Assembly (NCBI GenBank): GCA_964508975.1
Contig: CAZDVQ010000038.1
Coordinates: forward strand, 1 to 43,430
Length of the DNA: 43,430 nucleotides
Origin: CAZDVQ01 sp964508975
GTDB lineage: Bacteria; Bacteroidota; Bacteroidia; Chitinophagales; Saprospiraceae
Reading direction: 5' to 3'
How positions within the stretch are numbered: position 1 is the first letter of the stretch; each line of letters opens with the position of its first letter. The notes under the pieces were generated by a model. That model made no database searches and was not told the DNA's origin. It was given only the letters and a program-made list of their open reading frames with translations. The translations under genes and the position numbers were made by a program. This document shows positions 9,001-16,097 of this stretch, piece after piece.

Positions 9001-9216
9001 TTACTGATGGAAACAGCACAAGGCATCTGTGTTTTCAAATTCCACGACTTCGCTGGGCCGCAAATCAACTGGCGCAAAAAAGCCCTGGATGAAAACAAAG
9101 GTATCGCATGGCTTGACCAACTCATGGAGCAACAATTCCCGGGCAAGAGCGTTAGATACTTCTCTTGTTTCCCCGTCGACGGAGGTATGGTAGAACTTGA
9201 ATTATATGAAGCTTGA
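6001..9216 (+). CDS. UvrD/AddA-like superfamily 1 helicase with degenerate nuclease region
   Basis: A 1071-residue SF1A helicase of the RecB/AddA type. The ATG at 6001 is preferred over an in-frame TTG at 5986, because it puts Walker A (AGAGSGKT, residues 10-17) at the usual distance from the N-terminus. Other motifs: VDEFQDTNPIQ (about 342, Walker B), WVGDPKQSIYGFRG (about 369), SWRSR, TYHKSKGLEWPLV (about 699) and LYVGFTRARE (about 789). AddA proteins normally end in a PD-(D/E)XK nuclease with a GxIDLL...DYK signature. Here the equivalent region (about 1000-1020) reads SDLLMETAQGICVFKFHDFA: the first Asp is kept but the Asp-Tyr-Lys motif is lost. It is probably a recombination or repair helicase or translocase. 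No AddB/RecC-like partner gene is adjacent. Confidence 0.88.
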   Translation: MIPNLTIISAGAGSGKTYRLTNDMAKLLSEPDENGQLVRPTGILATTFTSKAAAELRERVRIRLLERGMSKEADALTQAMIGTVHAIGGQLLQRFAFEAGVSPDVTAIADEDQQIFFNQSLSATLSPELIDEMENLSVKLGFRSKSADFDWRSEVRTITEIARSNNLGGQALEQSKQYSIDTYRALLPQGPALDPAQYLTDLKVALADTQVALEDGDDDTLATLKVLDLVKQALRSIETKGNLAWEDIARLSKAAPGKKSREIVEPLQALLDKHLLHPEFMGDIERYIGLVFDISIAALAQYERFKKERGLIDFTDMETALLKLLQDDKVKAVLREELDLLLVDEFQDTNPIQLQIFLEITRLAKKAIWVGDPKQSIYGFRGAAPELMQAVMDSGKVDNLDTSWRSRADLVNSVNAIFVKAFPNMPPERVALKVAPKNEKIKEPLELDEAIMHWHFDFNGKKASNIEWFAECVVHNLLDTLNRGLHIRDKHSGALRLLEAGDVAILCRGNKECLLLSQVLAKAGIKASTAKNGLLQTREAVLLQACLNYIINDRDSLAVAEILKLADNQRLEHIIDHRIKFLALQDQTEQKLKWASENRIITQLAQLRQETEELSCSEIVNLVIESLDLYRIIATWGDTAQRFDNLDALRSYALQYEDACNRRHAAATLGGFLIWLNDLAEAGLDNQGAGAAKDAVQVLTYHKSKGLEWPLVICMSLEADLRDAVFGAQVVALKDEIDLEQPLANRLIRFWINPYGHNFQKTALANTLETHPVQLKASIAALQEEARLLYVGFTRAREYMVLPSRKKETAWLNRVWHGDDKTPSLIPQDTHCQWLWDGLEIPKQTTAHAFDQEIEMPKAQQSECVYFLPRRAGSKQHEPLFIDAAQDEQSTKQKQVKAGMLWSYANPFDEGMLEKDDVFKLLKAFLCVDDVNFNPAQREQRAKLTIAQLGMKQLAEPKDLIENSLQFYQSLSTNFGIQKVWQRYLVQGKIDKQQFSYQSDLLMETAQGICVFKFHDFAGPQINWRKKALDENKGIAWLDQLMEQQFPGKSVRYFSCFPVDGGMVELELYEA

Positions 9217-9262
9217 TACCGTTTGGCTATGCAAGTTAATCCAAGGTTAACTTTTAAGGCAT

Positions 9263-9294
9263 TTTGAAAATTGTAAAAAAAAAGCAGACCTTTG
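9263..9294 (+). promoter_or_regulatory. Candidate promoter of the 453-residue secreted protein gene
   Basis: TTTG (9263-9266), a 20-base A-rich spacer and GACCTTTG (9287-9294) resemble the Bacteroidota TTTG-N19/20-TAnnTTTG promoter. The TA of the -7 box reads GA. The predicted leader before the ATG at 9366 would be about 65 bases. Confidence 0.45.
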
Positions 9295-9365
9295 CACCAA
9301 TTTTAAATTTGGCATCATCTTTAATATATACTACGGTATCAACTGACAATTAACTTATAAAAACC

Positions 9366-10727
9366 ATGATTACGAAAATTCAGATAGTATTTGTTTGCTT
9401 GCTTGGCCTAGTGCTAAGCGCCACAGCGCAGCCTAACTGTAGCAAACGCTGGGGTGCAAACCCTGCCGACAGCGTAAAGGCTATTGAAAACCACTCGCTA
9501 TATCGCGACTATGTGAAAGCAAAAACATATGAACAAGCCATTCCTTACTGGGAAGTAGCTTATCAGTTGGCCCCTGGAGCGTCAGAGCGCCACTCTATCG
9601 ACGGTATCGAGATTTTTAAATACATGGCTCAGAAAGAACAAGATGCAGCCAAGAAAAAAGAATACATCGACCGCGTGTTTAGCTTGTATGATTTCTGGAA
9701 AGCTTGCTACGGTAAAGCCGATGATATCACCTTGCGCAAGGCCCTCGACATGTATGCCCTCCAGGCAGACGTGACCGAGACCTACAAAACCTTCCAAGAA
9801 GCAGAGAAACTCTACGCTGGAAAAGCTCCATATTATATGGTAGTGCCTTACGTTTACGTGGCTGTTTACCTGTACAACACCAATGCTTCTATCAGCAAAG
9901 AAGATATGCGCAACATGTACACGCGTATCAACGAGTTGTGCGATAAACAAATCGCCGCTGGTAAAGATGTTGAAAGCTACAAAACCGCTAAAGAACAAGC
10001 CAACGGGTACTTCGTATCTTGTTCACCTGCTTTCTTCGACTGTGAGTACTACGTGAAAAAGTACACGGCTACTTACAAGTACGAGGCTACGCAGGCTAAC
10101 AGCGATTTGCGTCAAACCATCAAGGCTGATTTGTTTAAAGGCAAATGCCCTGAAACAGAAGCTTTCTATGTACAGTTGCTTGCTGACGATGACCGCTGGA
10201 TGGTAGATAACTTCGACCAACAACCTTGCTACTACAGGTACCGTTTCCACATGCAAAAAGGTCAACAAGACAAGGCTATCGCCCTGTTGGACTGCGTATT
10301 GGCTGATGCAACAGTTACAAATGATGATAAAGGCGAGTTGCTCTACAAGTTGGGCTATTACTACTACACAGAGGTGAAAAGCTACTCTAAAGCCCGTTCT
10401 TACTGTCAACAAGCCCTTCAGTACAAAAAGTGGGGAGATCCTTACATCCTGATTGGCGACATGTATGCGGCAAGTGCTTCTTCTTGCGGTGAAGGCGACC
10501 CAATGATGGGCCGTATGGCCATCAGCGCGGCTATCGACAAGTGGATCCAAGCCAAAAGTGTTGACCCAGGTGTAGCCGAAAAAGCAAGCTCTCGTATCGG
10601 TCGTTATACAGCATCTTTGCCAAATAACGAAGCAATTTTCCTCGATCCGAGCCTCAAGCTTGGTGCGTCTTACCGCGTGGGCTGCTGGATTCAAGAAACA
10701 ACAACTGTTCGTAGCTCAGGCAACTAA
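9366..10727 (+). CDS. Secreted TPR-like repeat protein of unknown function
   Basis: A 453-residue exported protein with a signal peptide (VFVCLLGLVLSATAQP, cleavage probably after TAQ). The rest is mostly helical with tetratricopeptide-like pairs, for example KAKTYEQAIPYWEVAYQLAP (residues about 52-71) and MQKGQQDKAIALLDCVLAD (about 300). It has many Tyr, Lys and Cys residues, including CYYRYRF. A GASYRVGCWIQ segment near the C-terminus reads like a conserved tail. There is no lipobox and no T9SS signal, so a periplasmic location is likely. TPR proteins usually act as binding scaffolds; the partner is unknown. A strong terminator follows 19 bases after the stop, and its own promoter is likely upstream, so it appears monocistronic. 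Confidence 0.75.
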   Translation: MITKIQIVFVCLLGLVLSATAQPNCSKRWGANPADSVKAIENHSLYRDYVKAKTYEQAIPYWEVAYQLAPGASERHSIDGIEIFKYMAQKEQDAAKKKEYIDRVFSLYDFWKACYGKADDITLRKALDMYALQADVTETYKTFQEAEKLYAGKAPYYMVVPYVYVAVYLYNTNASISKEDMRNMYTRINELCDKQIAAGKDVESYKTAKEQANGYFVSCSPAFFDCEYYVKKYTATYKYEATQANSDLRQTIKADLFKGKCPETEAFYVQLLADDDRWMVDNFDQQPCYYRYRFHMQKGQQDKAIALLDCVLADATVTNDDKGELLYKLGYYYYTEVKSYSKARSYCQQALQYKKWGDPYILIGDMYAASASSCGEGDPMMGRMAISAAIDKWIQAKSVDPGVAEKASSRIGRYTASLPNNEAIFLDPSLKLGASYRVGCWIQETTTVRSSGN

Positions 10728-10746
10728 TTCGAACGATAAATTTTAT

Positions 10747-10787
10747 AAGAGCATGTTTGGTCCAGTACTAGACATGCTCTTTTTTAT
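10747..10787 (+). terminator. Rho-independent terminator
   Basis: A 10 bp perfect stem AAGAGCATGT/ACATGCTCTT (10747-10756 and 10772-10781) is followed by a T-run (TTTTTATTTT). It ends the secreted TPR-like gene. Confidence 0.9.
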
Positions 10788-10790
10788 TTT

Positions 10791-10899
10791 TGGGCGCCAC
10801 CCCGGCCTCTGGCCGGGGTCGGTCCATTCCGGGCTCGCTGTTCGCTCGGTGCTACGCACCCAGGCGCTTAGCGCCTGGCCCTCCATGCACCTGGCGCAG
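10791..10899 (+). repeat. GC-rich hairpin repeat, family II, copy 1
   Basis: Begins TGGGCGCCACCCC and ends GCACCTGGCGCAG. Internal stems: CCCCGGCC/GGCCGGGG, GGTGC-TAC-GCACC and CAGGCGC-TTA-GCGCCTG. The shared core includes CGGGCTCGCTGTTCGCTC and CGGTGCTACGCACC. Other copies are at 15940 (minus), 24932, 34107 and 35371 (minus). The remainder of 10900-11170 is AT-rich and carries only the promoter described next. Confidence 0.78.
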
Positions 10900-10994
10900 C
10901 AGAAAATAATACGTTCCGAATATTTATAGTGTCACGTTTTGGAAAATATTTAATTTGTGCATTATTATTGTGTACAATCTCTATGAATATAAAT

Positions 10995-11002
10995 TATATT
11001 TG
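10995..11002 (+). promoter_or_regulatory. Candidate -7 box with long leader before the small acidic exported protein
   Basis: TATATTTG matches TAnnTTTG exactly and is followed by GCAG, as often seen in this phylum. It lies 169 bases before the ATG at 11171, which would give a 5' leader of about 160 bases. No better box lies nearer. The -33 element is not clear. Confidence 0.45.
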
Positions 11003-11170
11003 CAGCGTCGTTGCTTGTGTTGCATAATATTTGGTAGGATGTACGATTGATAAATTGAATTGCCATGTCACAAAATCTATCATTCGTGGTGTACTTTTTC
11101 CCAGATTATGTGTACCTTAGCATTGTCAAAGAGAACAGAACTAATTTTTAAACTTAAACTTGAGAGGGTT

Positions 11171-11632
11171 ATGAGAACTTTATCCTACTTGTTTGCGGCC
11201 TTTCTTTTAACTTGTACATTAACTTCAAACGCCTTGGCTCCACAGCTTGAGGCTAAGCGTGTGGCAGTAATGCTTATCGTTGAAGGTGATGACGATGACG
11301 AAAGAACAGTGACCACTATCTTCACCACATTGATGGCGGCAGAACGCGTAGCCAAAATGTTGGATGCAGAGTTGATCGCAGATGAAAAAGTAGAAGACGA
11401 CGTGTACGTTTTCAGCTTGAAATCTAACGAACAACAGGAACTTGCTATGAAAATCTTCGACGAAGAAGGTTATGAGTATGCAGGAAACATCTTCGAAGCT
11501 GTTGATGGTACCAACTACCGCACAGTGAACGTTGAAACCTTGAAAGACGGTACTTACACCTTGAAACTCCAAAATGGCGACAAAGAGTTGACCCAGAAAA
11601 TGGTTGTTTCTCGCGGTAAAATCACAAAATAG
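11171..11632 (+). CDS. Small exported acidic protein with T9SS-like C-terminal strand pattern
   Basis: A 153-residue protein of no family I recognise. The ATG at 11171 starts a good signal peptide (LSYLFAAFLLTCTLTSNALA). In-frame codons further upstream (from 11060) give no signal-peptide-like sequence and probably belong to the leader. The mature part is acidic (EGDDDDERT) and helical, with ALA-, MLDAEL- and MKIFDEEGYEY-type segments. The last 40 residues (VETLKDGTYTLKLQNGDKEL, then MVVSRGK) resemble the final strands of a T9SS-type C-terminal domain, in which a GxYxLxL strand and a basic end are typical. The PNP start of a type A domain is absent, so secretion by T9SS is possible but unproven. 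A strong terminator follows. Confidence 0.72.
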   Translation: MRTLSYLFAAFLLTCTLTSNALAPQLEAKRVAVMLIVEGDDDDERTVTTIFTTLMAAERVAKMLDAELIADEKVEDDVYVFSLKSNEQQELAMKIFDEEGYEYAGNIFEAVDGTNYRTVNVETLKDGTYTLKLQNGDKELTQKMVVSRGKITK

Positions 11633-11648
11633 TTACCGAACGAACTTT

Positions 11649-11684
11649 TAAAAAGCCTACCACTTTAGTGGTGGGCTTTTTTTG
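11649..11684 (+). terminator. Rho-independent terminator
   Basis: The stem AAAAGCCTACCAC/GTGGTGGGCTTTT (one G-T pair) with a short loop is followed by a T-run at 11677-11683. It ends the small acidic protein gene and separates it from the nucleotide-sugar block. Confidence 0.9.
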
Positions 11685-11804
11685 TGTCTAGAACATTCGT
11701 AATTATATAGTTATCAAATTTGTATATTGTTGTTTGTTGCTTGAACCTACTCGCAAAGGCTGTACTAATGTGCCTTAATTACCAGTAGTATTGTGCAAAA
11801 TATA

Positions 11805-11812
11805 TATCTTTG
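11805..11812 (+). promoter_or_regulatory. Candidate promoter -7 box of the nucleotide-sugar operon
   Basis: TATCTTTG followed by GCACC matches TAnnTTTG exactly and lies 29 bases before the ATG at 11842. It predicts a leader of about 25 bases. No clear -33 TTTG is seen at the expected distance. Confidence 0.6.
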
Positions 11813-11841
11813 CACCACAATAATCAACCACTCTACAAATT

Positions 11842-13134
11842 ATGTACGCTGAACTCAAAAGCAAGCAAAACACTCTTGCGCTAATCGGGCTAGGATATGT
11901 CGGTCTACCCATTGCATTGTCATTTGCCAGAAGGATAAAAGTTATCGGATTTGACATCAACGAGCAGCGTGTTGAGATGATGCGCAATAATATCGACCCT
12001 TCCAATGAATTGGAAGCCAAAGATTTTGAAGGCTGCGATATACACTTTACCGCCGATCTCGAAAAATTACGTGAAGCGAGCTTTTATATCGTTGCCGTTC
12101 CAACGCCAATCGATGAACATAATATCCCTGACCTGAAGCCATTGCTCTCTGCCACAAGAACGGTTGCCAAGGTACTCAAACCAGGCGATTATGTCGTTTT
12201 TGAATCTACCGTTTACCCGGGCTGTACAGAGGAAGATTGTGTACCTATCTTGGAAGAAATTTCAGGATTGAAAATGGGTAAAGACTTTAAAGTTGGTTAC
12301 TCTCCTGAGCGTATCAACCCAGGCGATAAAGAACATACCATCGAAAAAATTATCAAAGTTGTTTCTGGCTGCGATGAGGAGTCACTTGATGTAATTGCCA
12401 AGGTTTACGATATCATTATCCAGGTGGGTACATACCGCGCCGCCTCTATTAAAGTTGCCGAAGCAGCCAAGGTTATCGAAAATACACAGCGCGACCTCAA
12501 TATCGCATTGATGAACGAACTTTCGCTCATCTTCGAAAAGATGAATATCAACACCATCGACGTGCTTAAAGCGGCAGGCACCAAATGGAACTTCCTCAAA
12601 TTTTTCCCCGGCCTAGTGGGTGGGCACTGTATTGGCGTTGACCCCTATTACCTCACTTACAAGGCTCAACAATTGGGTTATAACCCCCAGGTTATTTTAA
12701 GTGGCCGTCGTATCAATGATAGCATGGCTGAATACGTAGGCAAAAAAACCTCTCAGCTACTTATTAAAGCGGGTAAAAATCCAGGCAAATGCCGCGTTTT
12801 GGTGATGGGCGTTACTTTTAAAGAAGACGTAAGCGATATCCGCAACTCAAAAGTGGCTGACGTTATCAAGTCGCTCCAAGATTTTTCTATCGAGGTCGAT
12901 GCGATTGACCCACATGCCGATGCTGCAGAAGTACACCACGAATACGGCTATCACCTGAGCGAAAAAGCTTCAGGTTCTTATGATGCCGTTGTTGTTGCTG
13001 TGAGCCATATGGATTACAAGAACCTTGATGCGGCATATTTCAAGGGCCTGATGAACGATGCACCAATCCTGGTTGATATCAAAGGCTTGTACCCTCAATT
13101 AAAATCTAGTGAACTTACATACTGGAGTCTCTAA
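11842..13134 (+). CDS. wbpA: UDP-N-acetylglucosamine 6-dehydrogenase (WbpA/TviB family)
   Basis: A 430-residue UDP-sugar dehydrogenase that would oxidise C6 of UDP-GlcNAc (or UDP-GalNAc) to the uronic acid with two NAD+. The Rossmann motif GLGYVGLP is at residues 16-23, the substrate loop ESTVYPGCTEE at about 121, and the catalytic Cys263 in GGHCIGVDPYYL. The C-terminal domain starts near VLVMGVTFKEDVSDIRNSK. The wording of these motifs fits the WbpA/VipA/TviB branch rather than UDP-glucose dehydrogenase (Ugd). The next three genes are the partners expected for the 2,3-diacetamido uronic acid pathway, which supports this reading. The next gene starts after a 3-base gap, so they are co-transcribed. 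Confidence 0.9.
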   Translation: MYAELKSKQNTLALIGLGYVGLPIALSFARRIKVIGFDINEQRVEMMRNNIDPSNELEAKDFEGCDIHFTADLEKLREASFYIVAVPTPIDEHNIPDLKPLLSATRTVAKVLKPGDYVVFESTVYPGCTEEDCVPILEEISGLKMGKDFKVGYSPERINPGDKEHTIEKIIKVVSGCDEESLDVIAKVYDIIIQVGTYRAASIKVAEAAKVIENTQRDLNIALMNELSLIFEKMNINTIDVLKAAGTKWNFLKFFPGLVGGHCIGVDPYYLTYKAQQLGYNPQVILSGRRINDSMAEYVGKKTSQLLIKAGKNPGKCRVLVMGVTFKEDVSDIRNSKVADVIKSLQDFSIEVDAIDPHADAAEVHHEYGYHLSEKASGSYDAVVVAVSHMDYKNLDAAYFKGLMNDAPILVDIKGLYPQLKSSELTYWSL

Positions 13135-13137
13135 TTC

Positions 13138-14268
13138 ATGATGAACAATATCCAAATGGTCGACCTTCAGACGCAGTACTTGCGCATGAAGGCTGAAATT
13201 GACAAGGCTGTTCTTGATTGCATCGCATCCGCAGCCTTTATTAATGGTCCTGAAGTAAAGCAATTCCAGCAAAATCTGGAAAAATACCTAGGCTGTAAAC
13301 ACGTTATTCCTTGCGCCAATGGTACTGATGCCCTTCAAATTGCCATGATGGCTCTTGGTCTCCAGCCCGGAGACGAGGTTATCGTGCCTACTTTTACCTA
13401 CGTAGCTACCGCCGAGGTAATTGCGTTACTTGGCCTCAAGCCCGTTATGGTGGATGTAGACCCCAAGAGTTTTATGATTACCGCCGAAATTGTTGAGGCT
13501 GCGTTAACGCCTAAAACTAAGGCTATCGTACCCGTACACTTGTTTGGCCAAAGCGCCGATATGGAGCCTATCATGGCCCTCGCCAACAAGCATAAGCTCT
13601 ACGTGATTGAAGATACCGCCCAGGCGATTGGCGCAGATTACCGTTTTTCAAACGGGACTACCGCCAAAACAGGTACAATTGGTCATATTGGTTGCACCTC
13701 TTTTTTCCCTTCGAAAAACTTGGGTTGTTACGGCGATGGTGGTGCCATTTACACCAATGATGACCAACTGGCCGCACAGATGCGCATGGTAGCCAATCAC
13801 GGACAAGCTAAAAAATACTACCATAGTGTAGTTGGCGTCAACTCTCGCTTAGATAGTATACAAGCAGCCATCTTGAACGTTAAACTGCAATATCTTGATC
13901 AGTATTCAGCTGCGCGTGAAAAAGCCGCTAGCTACTACGATAATGCATTCGCAGGTGTTGATGGTATCATTACACCTTATCGTGTACCCAACTCTAACCA
14001 CGTGTTCCACCAGTACACCCTGCAAGTGCCAGCCGATAAACGTGCTGCCTTGCAAGCACACTTAGAGGCTAATGGTATCCCCTCGATGATTTACTACCCA
14101 CTGCCCTTGTATGTGCAGGATGCATTTAAACAGTACGTGCCCGAAGGGTTCTCACTGCCAGTAACGGAGCAGTTATGCAGCACCGTTGTATCCTTGCCTA
14201 TTCATACTGAAATGGACGACACCTTGTTGGCCTATATCAGTGCTAAAGTCATTGAATTCTTCAAATAA
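13138..14268 (+). CDS. wbpE: DegT/DnrJ/EryC1/StrS aminotransferase (WbpE-like)
   Basis: A 376-residue PLP-dependent sugar aminotransferase. PLP-binding and substrate motifs visible: ANGTDALQIAMMALGL (about 60), GDEVIVPTFTYVATAEV (about 80), EDTAQAIGA (about 158) and the Schiff-base Lys193 in FFPSKNLGCYGDGG. In the WbpABED pathway this enzyme transfers an amino group from glutamate to the 3-keto position of UDP-GlcNAc uronate, after oxidation by WbpB. It lies between the WbpA-like and WbpD-like genes with gaps of 3 and 7 bases. Two adjacent ATGs (13138, 13141) both serve as possible starts. The order of the four genes here is A-E-D-B. Confidence 0.88.
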   Translation: MMNNIQMVDLQTQYLRMKAEIDKAVLDCIASAAFINGPEVKQFQQNLEKYLGCKHVIPCANGTDALQIAMMALGLQPGDEVIVPTFTYVATAEVIALLGLKPVMVDVDPKSFMITAEIVEAALTPKTKAIVPVHLFGQSADMEPIMALANKHKLYVIEDTAQAIGADYRFSNGTTAKTGTIGHIGCTSFFPSKNLGCYGDGGAIYTNDDQLAAQMRMVANHGQAKKYYHSVVGVNSRLDSIQAAILNVKLQYLDQYSAAREKAASYYDNAFAGVDGIITPYRVPNSNHVFHQYTLQVPADKRAALQAHLEANGIPSMIYYPLPLYVQDAFKQYVPEGFSLPVTEQLCSTVVSLPIHTEMDDTLLAYISAKVIEFFK

Positions 14269-14275
14269 TCCAATC

Positions 14276-14845
14276 ATGAGTACATTCGTACATGAGAGTG
14301 CCTACGTTGACGAAGGATGTATACTAGGCGAAAACGTTAAAGTGTGGCATTTTTGCCATATCATGGCTGGCTGTGAGATTGGCGATAATTGTAACTTCGG
14401 TCAAAATGTTTTCATCGCAAAGGGCGTGAAACTTGGCAAAAACGTGAAGGTGCAGAATAATGTGTCGATCTATGAAGGCGTTAGCTGTGGTGACGATGTA
14501 TTCTTGGGCCCTAGCATGGTGTTTACCAACGTGATAAACCCACGTAGCCATGTAAACCGAAAGAACGAATACATGAAGACACACGTAGGTCAAGGTGCTA
14601 GTATCGGTGCTAACGCCACAATTGTATGCGGGCATGATATTGGTAAATTTGCCTTTATCGGTGCTGGCGCAGTGGTGACCAAGCATGTACCAGATTATGC
14701 CCTCATGGTTGGTAATCCTGCCCGCCAGCTTGGCTGGATGAGTGAACATGGGCAAAGGCTTCATTTTGATGAAACCGGCTATGCAACTTGCCCTGAAAGT
14801 CAAATACGATACTGCTTACAAGGCACAGTCGTGACCAAAGTTTAG
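14276..14845 (+). CDS. wbpD: Left-handed beta-helix sugar N-acetyltransferase (WbpD-like)
   Basis: A 189-residue hexapeptide-repeat acyltransferase. The ATG at 14276 gives MSTFVHESAYVDEG, the usual start of this family. The longer frame from 14186 overlaps the preceding gene and is not used. Repeats of [LIV]-G-x4 run from about residue 15 to 160 (ILGENV, IGDNCNFGQ, LGKNV, IGANATIVCGHDIG), ending in VVTKHVPDYALMVGNPARQL. The family uses acetyl-CoA. In context it would acetylate the 3-amino group of UDP-GlcNAc3NA to give UDP-2,3-diacetamido-2,3-dideoxy-D-glucuronate. A PerB- or FdtC-like role on another amino sugar is the alternative, but the neighbours favour WbpD. Confidence 0.86.
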   Translation: MSTFVHESAYVDEGCILGENVKVWHFCHIMAGCEIGDNCNFGQNVFIAKGVKLGKNVKVQNNVSIYEGVSCGDDVFLGPSMVFTNVINPRSHVNRKNEYMKTHVGQGASIGANATIVCGHDIGKFAFIGAGAVVTKHVPDYALMVGNPARQLGWMSEHGQRLHFDETGYATCPESQIRYCLQGTVVTKV

Positions 14846-14903
14846 GTACACGTACCAATAGCTTTAAAATATCAACTCCGCAATATTCCAACTTGAAATA
14901 ATC

Positions 14904-15935
14904 ATGCAACACACGGAAAAAATACGTTTCGCCATCGTCGGTTGTGGCCATATCGGTAAGCGACATGCAACCATGGTCATCCGCCATGATGAAGGTGAGC
15001 TCGTTGCCCTCTGCGATGTCAAACCTCGTGAAGCGCTCGCGTTAGAAGGTTTTGATGCTCCTTTTTTTAACGATATGGACGAAATGTTCAAGGCGGTACC
15101 CAACATCGATGTGGTATGCATCTGTACGCCTAACGGCTTACATGCAAGCCAATCGTCTAAAGCATTGGATAACCGTAAACACGTGGTTATTGAAAAACCG
15201 ATGGGCTTGACCAAGGCCGAATGTGAGGATGTGATTTTCAGGTCTTTACATGTGTCTAAACAAGTATTTTGCGTGATGCAAAATCGCTATTCTCCACCTT
15301 CTGTTTGGTTGAAGGATATCGTGAGCAACAAGGTACTTGGCGATATTTTCATGGTTCAAGTAAATTGCTATTGGAACCGCGACGACCGTTACTATTTCCC
15401 TAACGGCCAACCACACCCCTGGAAAGGCCGCGCCGACCTTGATGGCGGAACCCTGTTTACCCAGTTTTCGCATTTCTTGGATATTATGTACTGGTTGTTT
15501 GGCGATATTGAAAATATCAAGGCTAATTTCCAGAACTTTATCCATGAGCATTCGATTGAGTTTGAAGACTCCGGTACCGTCCAGTTTGATTTTGTGAACG
15601 GTGGCATTGGTACGCTCAACTATTCTACCTCCGTGTGGGACACCAACTTGGAAAGCTCAATGACCATCATCGGTAGCAAAGGGAGCGTTAAAGTTGGCGG
15701 CCAATACATGAACGAGGTAGAGTATTGCCACATTCAGGATTACACCATGCCTGAACTCCCGCCAGCTAACCCAGCCAACGATTACGGCCACTACAAAGGC
15801 TCGGCAGCGAACCACGTTCACGTGATCGAAAACGTGATTGATGTGCTGAAAGGCCGTACCACCATTACCACAAATGCCCTTGAAGGTTTGAAAGTGGTTG
15901 AAATTATAGAAAGAATTTACCAACTGAAGAAATAA
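14904..15935 (+). CDS. wbpB: Gfo/Idh/MocA oxidoreductase (WbpB-like UDP-GlcNAcA 3-dehydrogenase)
   Basis: A 343-residue NAD-dependent oxidoreductase. The N-terminal Rossmann motif is GCGHIGKRHATMV (residues about 14-26). The family motif is EKPMGLT, with CICTPNGLHA just upstream. The C-terminal alpha/beta domain includes WKGRADLDGGTLFTQFSHFL, where the GG-x-Fx2QxxHxL element of this family is visible. With the adjacent dehydrogenase, aminotransferase and acetyltransferase it completes the WbpA/B/E/D set, where it oxidises C3 of UDP-GlcNAc uronate. It starts 58 bases after the acetyltransferase gene, a longer gap than within the first three genes, but no terminator lies between. A family II repeat follows the stop directly. 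Confidence 0.86.
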   Translation: MQHTEKIRFAIVGCGHIGKRHATMVIRHDEGELVALCDVKPREALALEGFDAPFFNDMDEMFKAVPNIDVVCICTPNGLHASQSSKALDNRKHVVIEKPMGLTKAECEDVIFRSLHVSKQVFCVMQNRYSPPSVWLKDIVSNKVLGDIFMVQVNCYWNRDDRYYFPNGQPHPWKGRADLDGGTLFTQFSHFLDIMYWLFGDIENIKANFQNFIHEHSIEFEDSGTVQFDFVNGGIGTLNYSTSVWDTNLESSMTIIGSKGSVKVGGQYMNEVEYCHIQDYTMPELPPANPANDYGHYKGSAANHVHVIENVIDVLKGRTTITTNALEGLKVVEIIERIYQLKK

Positions 15936-15939
15936 ATAC

Positions 15940-16084
15940 CCAAGCCTCGCGTGAGCGATGCGAAGTGGTGGCGCAACGCGCCAGCCCGAAGGGCCGAGCG
16001 AATAGCGAGCCACGTAGCGTAGCGACCCGAGCGATGAAGTGCCGCCCAACTTGGGCGGCTACGAAAACGCGAGGGACACGCCCC
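15940..16084 (-). repeat. GC-rich hairpin repeat, family II, copy 2
   Basis: Read on the minus strand it begins TTGGGGCGTGTCCCTCGCG and carries GCTCGGGTCGCTACG, GGCTCGCTATTCGCTCGG and ATCGCTCACGCGAGG, as in other family II copies. Stems include GCCGCCCAA/TTGGGCGGC and GGCGC/GCGCC. It fills nearly the whole gap between the WbpB-like gene and gmd. Confidence 0.78.
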
Positions 16085-16097
16085 AAAAAATATCATT

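Noticed and set aside
11060..11170. N-terminal extension of the small acidic protein from 11060
   Set aside because: It would put 37 polar residues before a perfect signal peptide. The ATG at 11171 is better.
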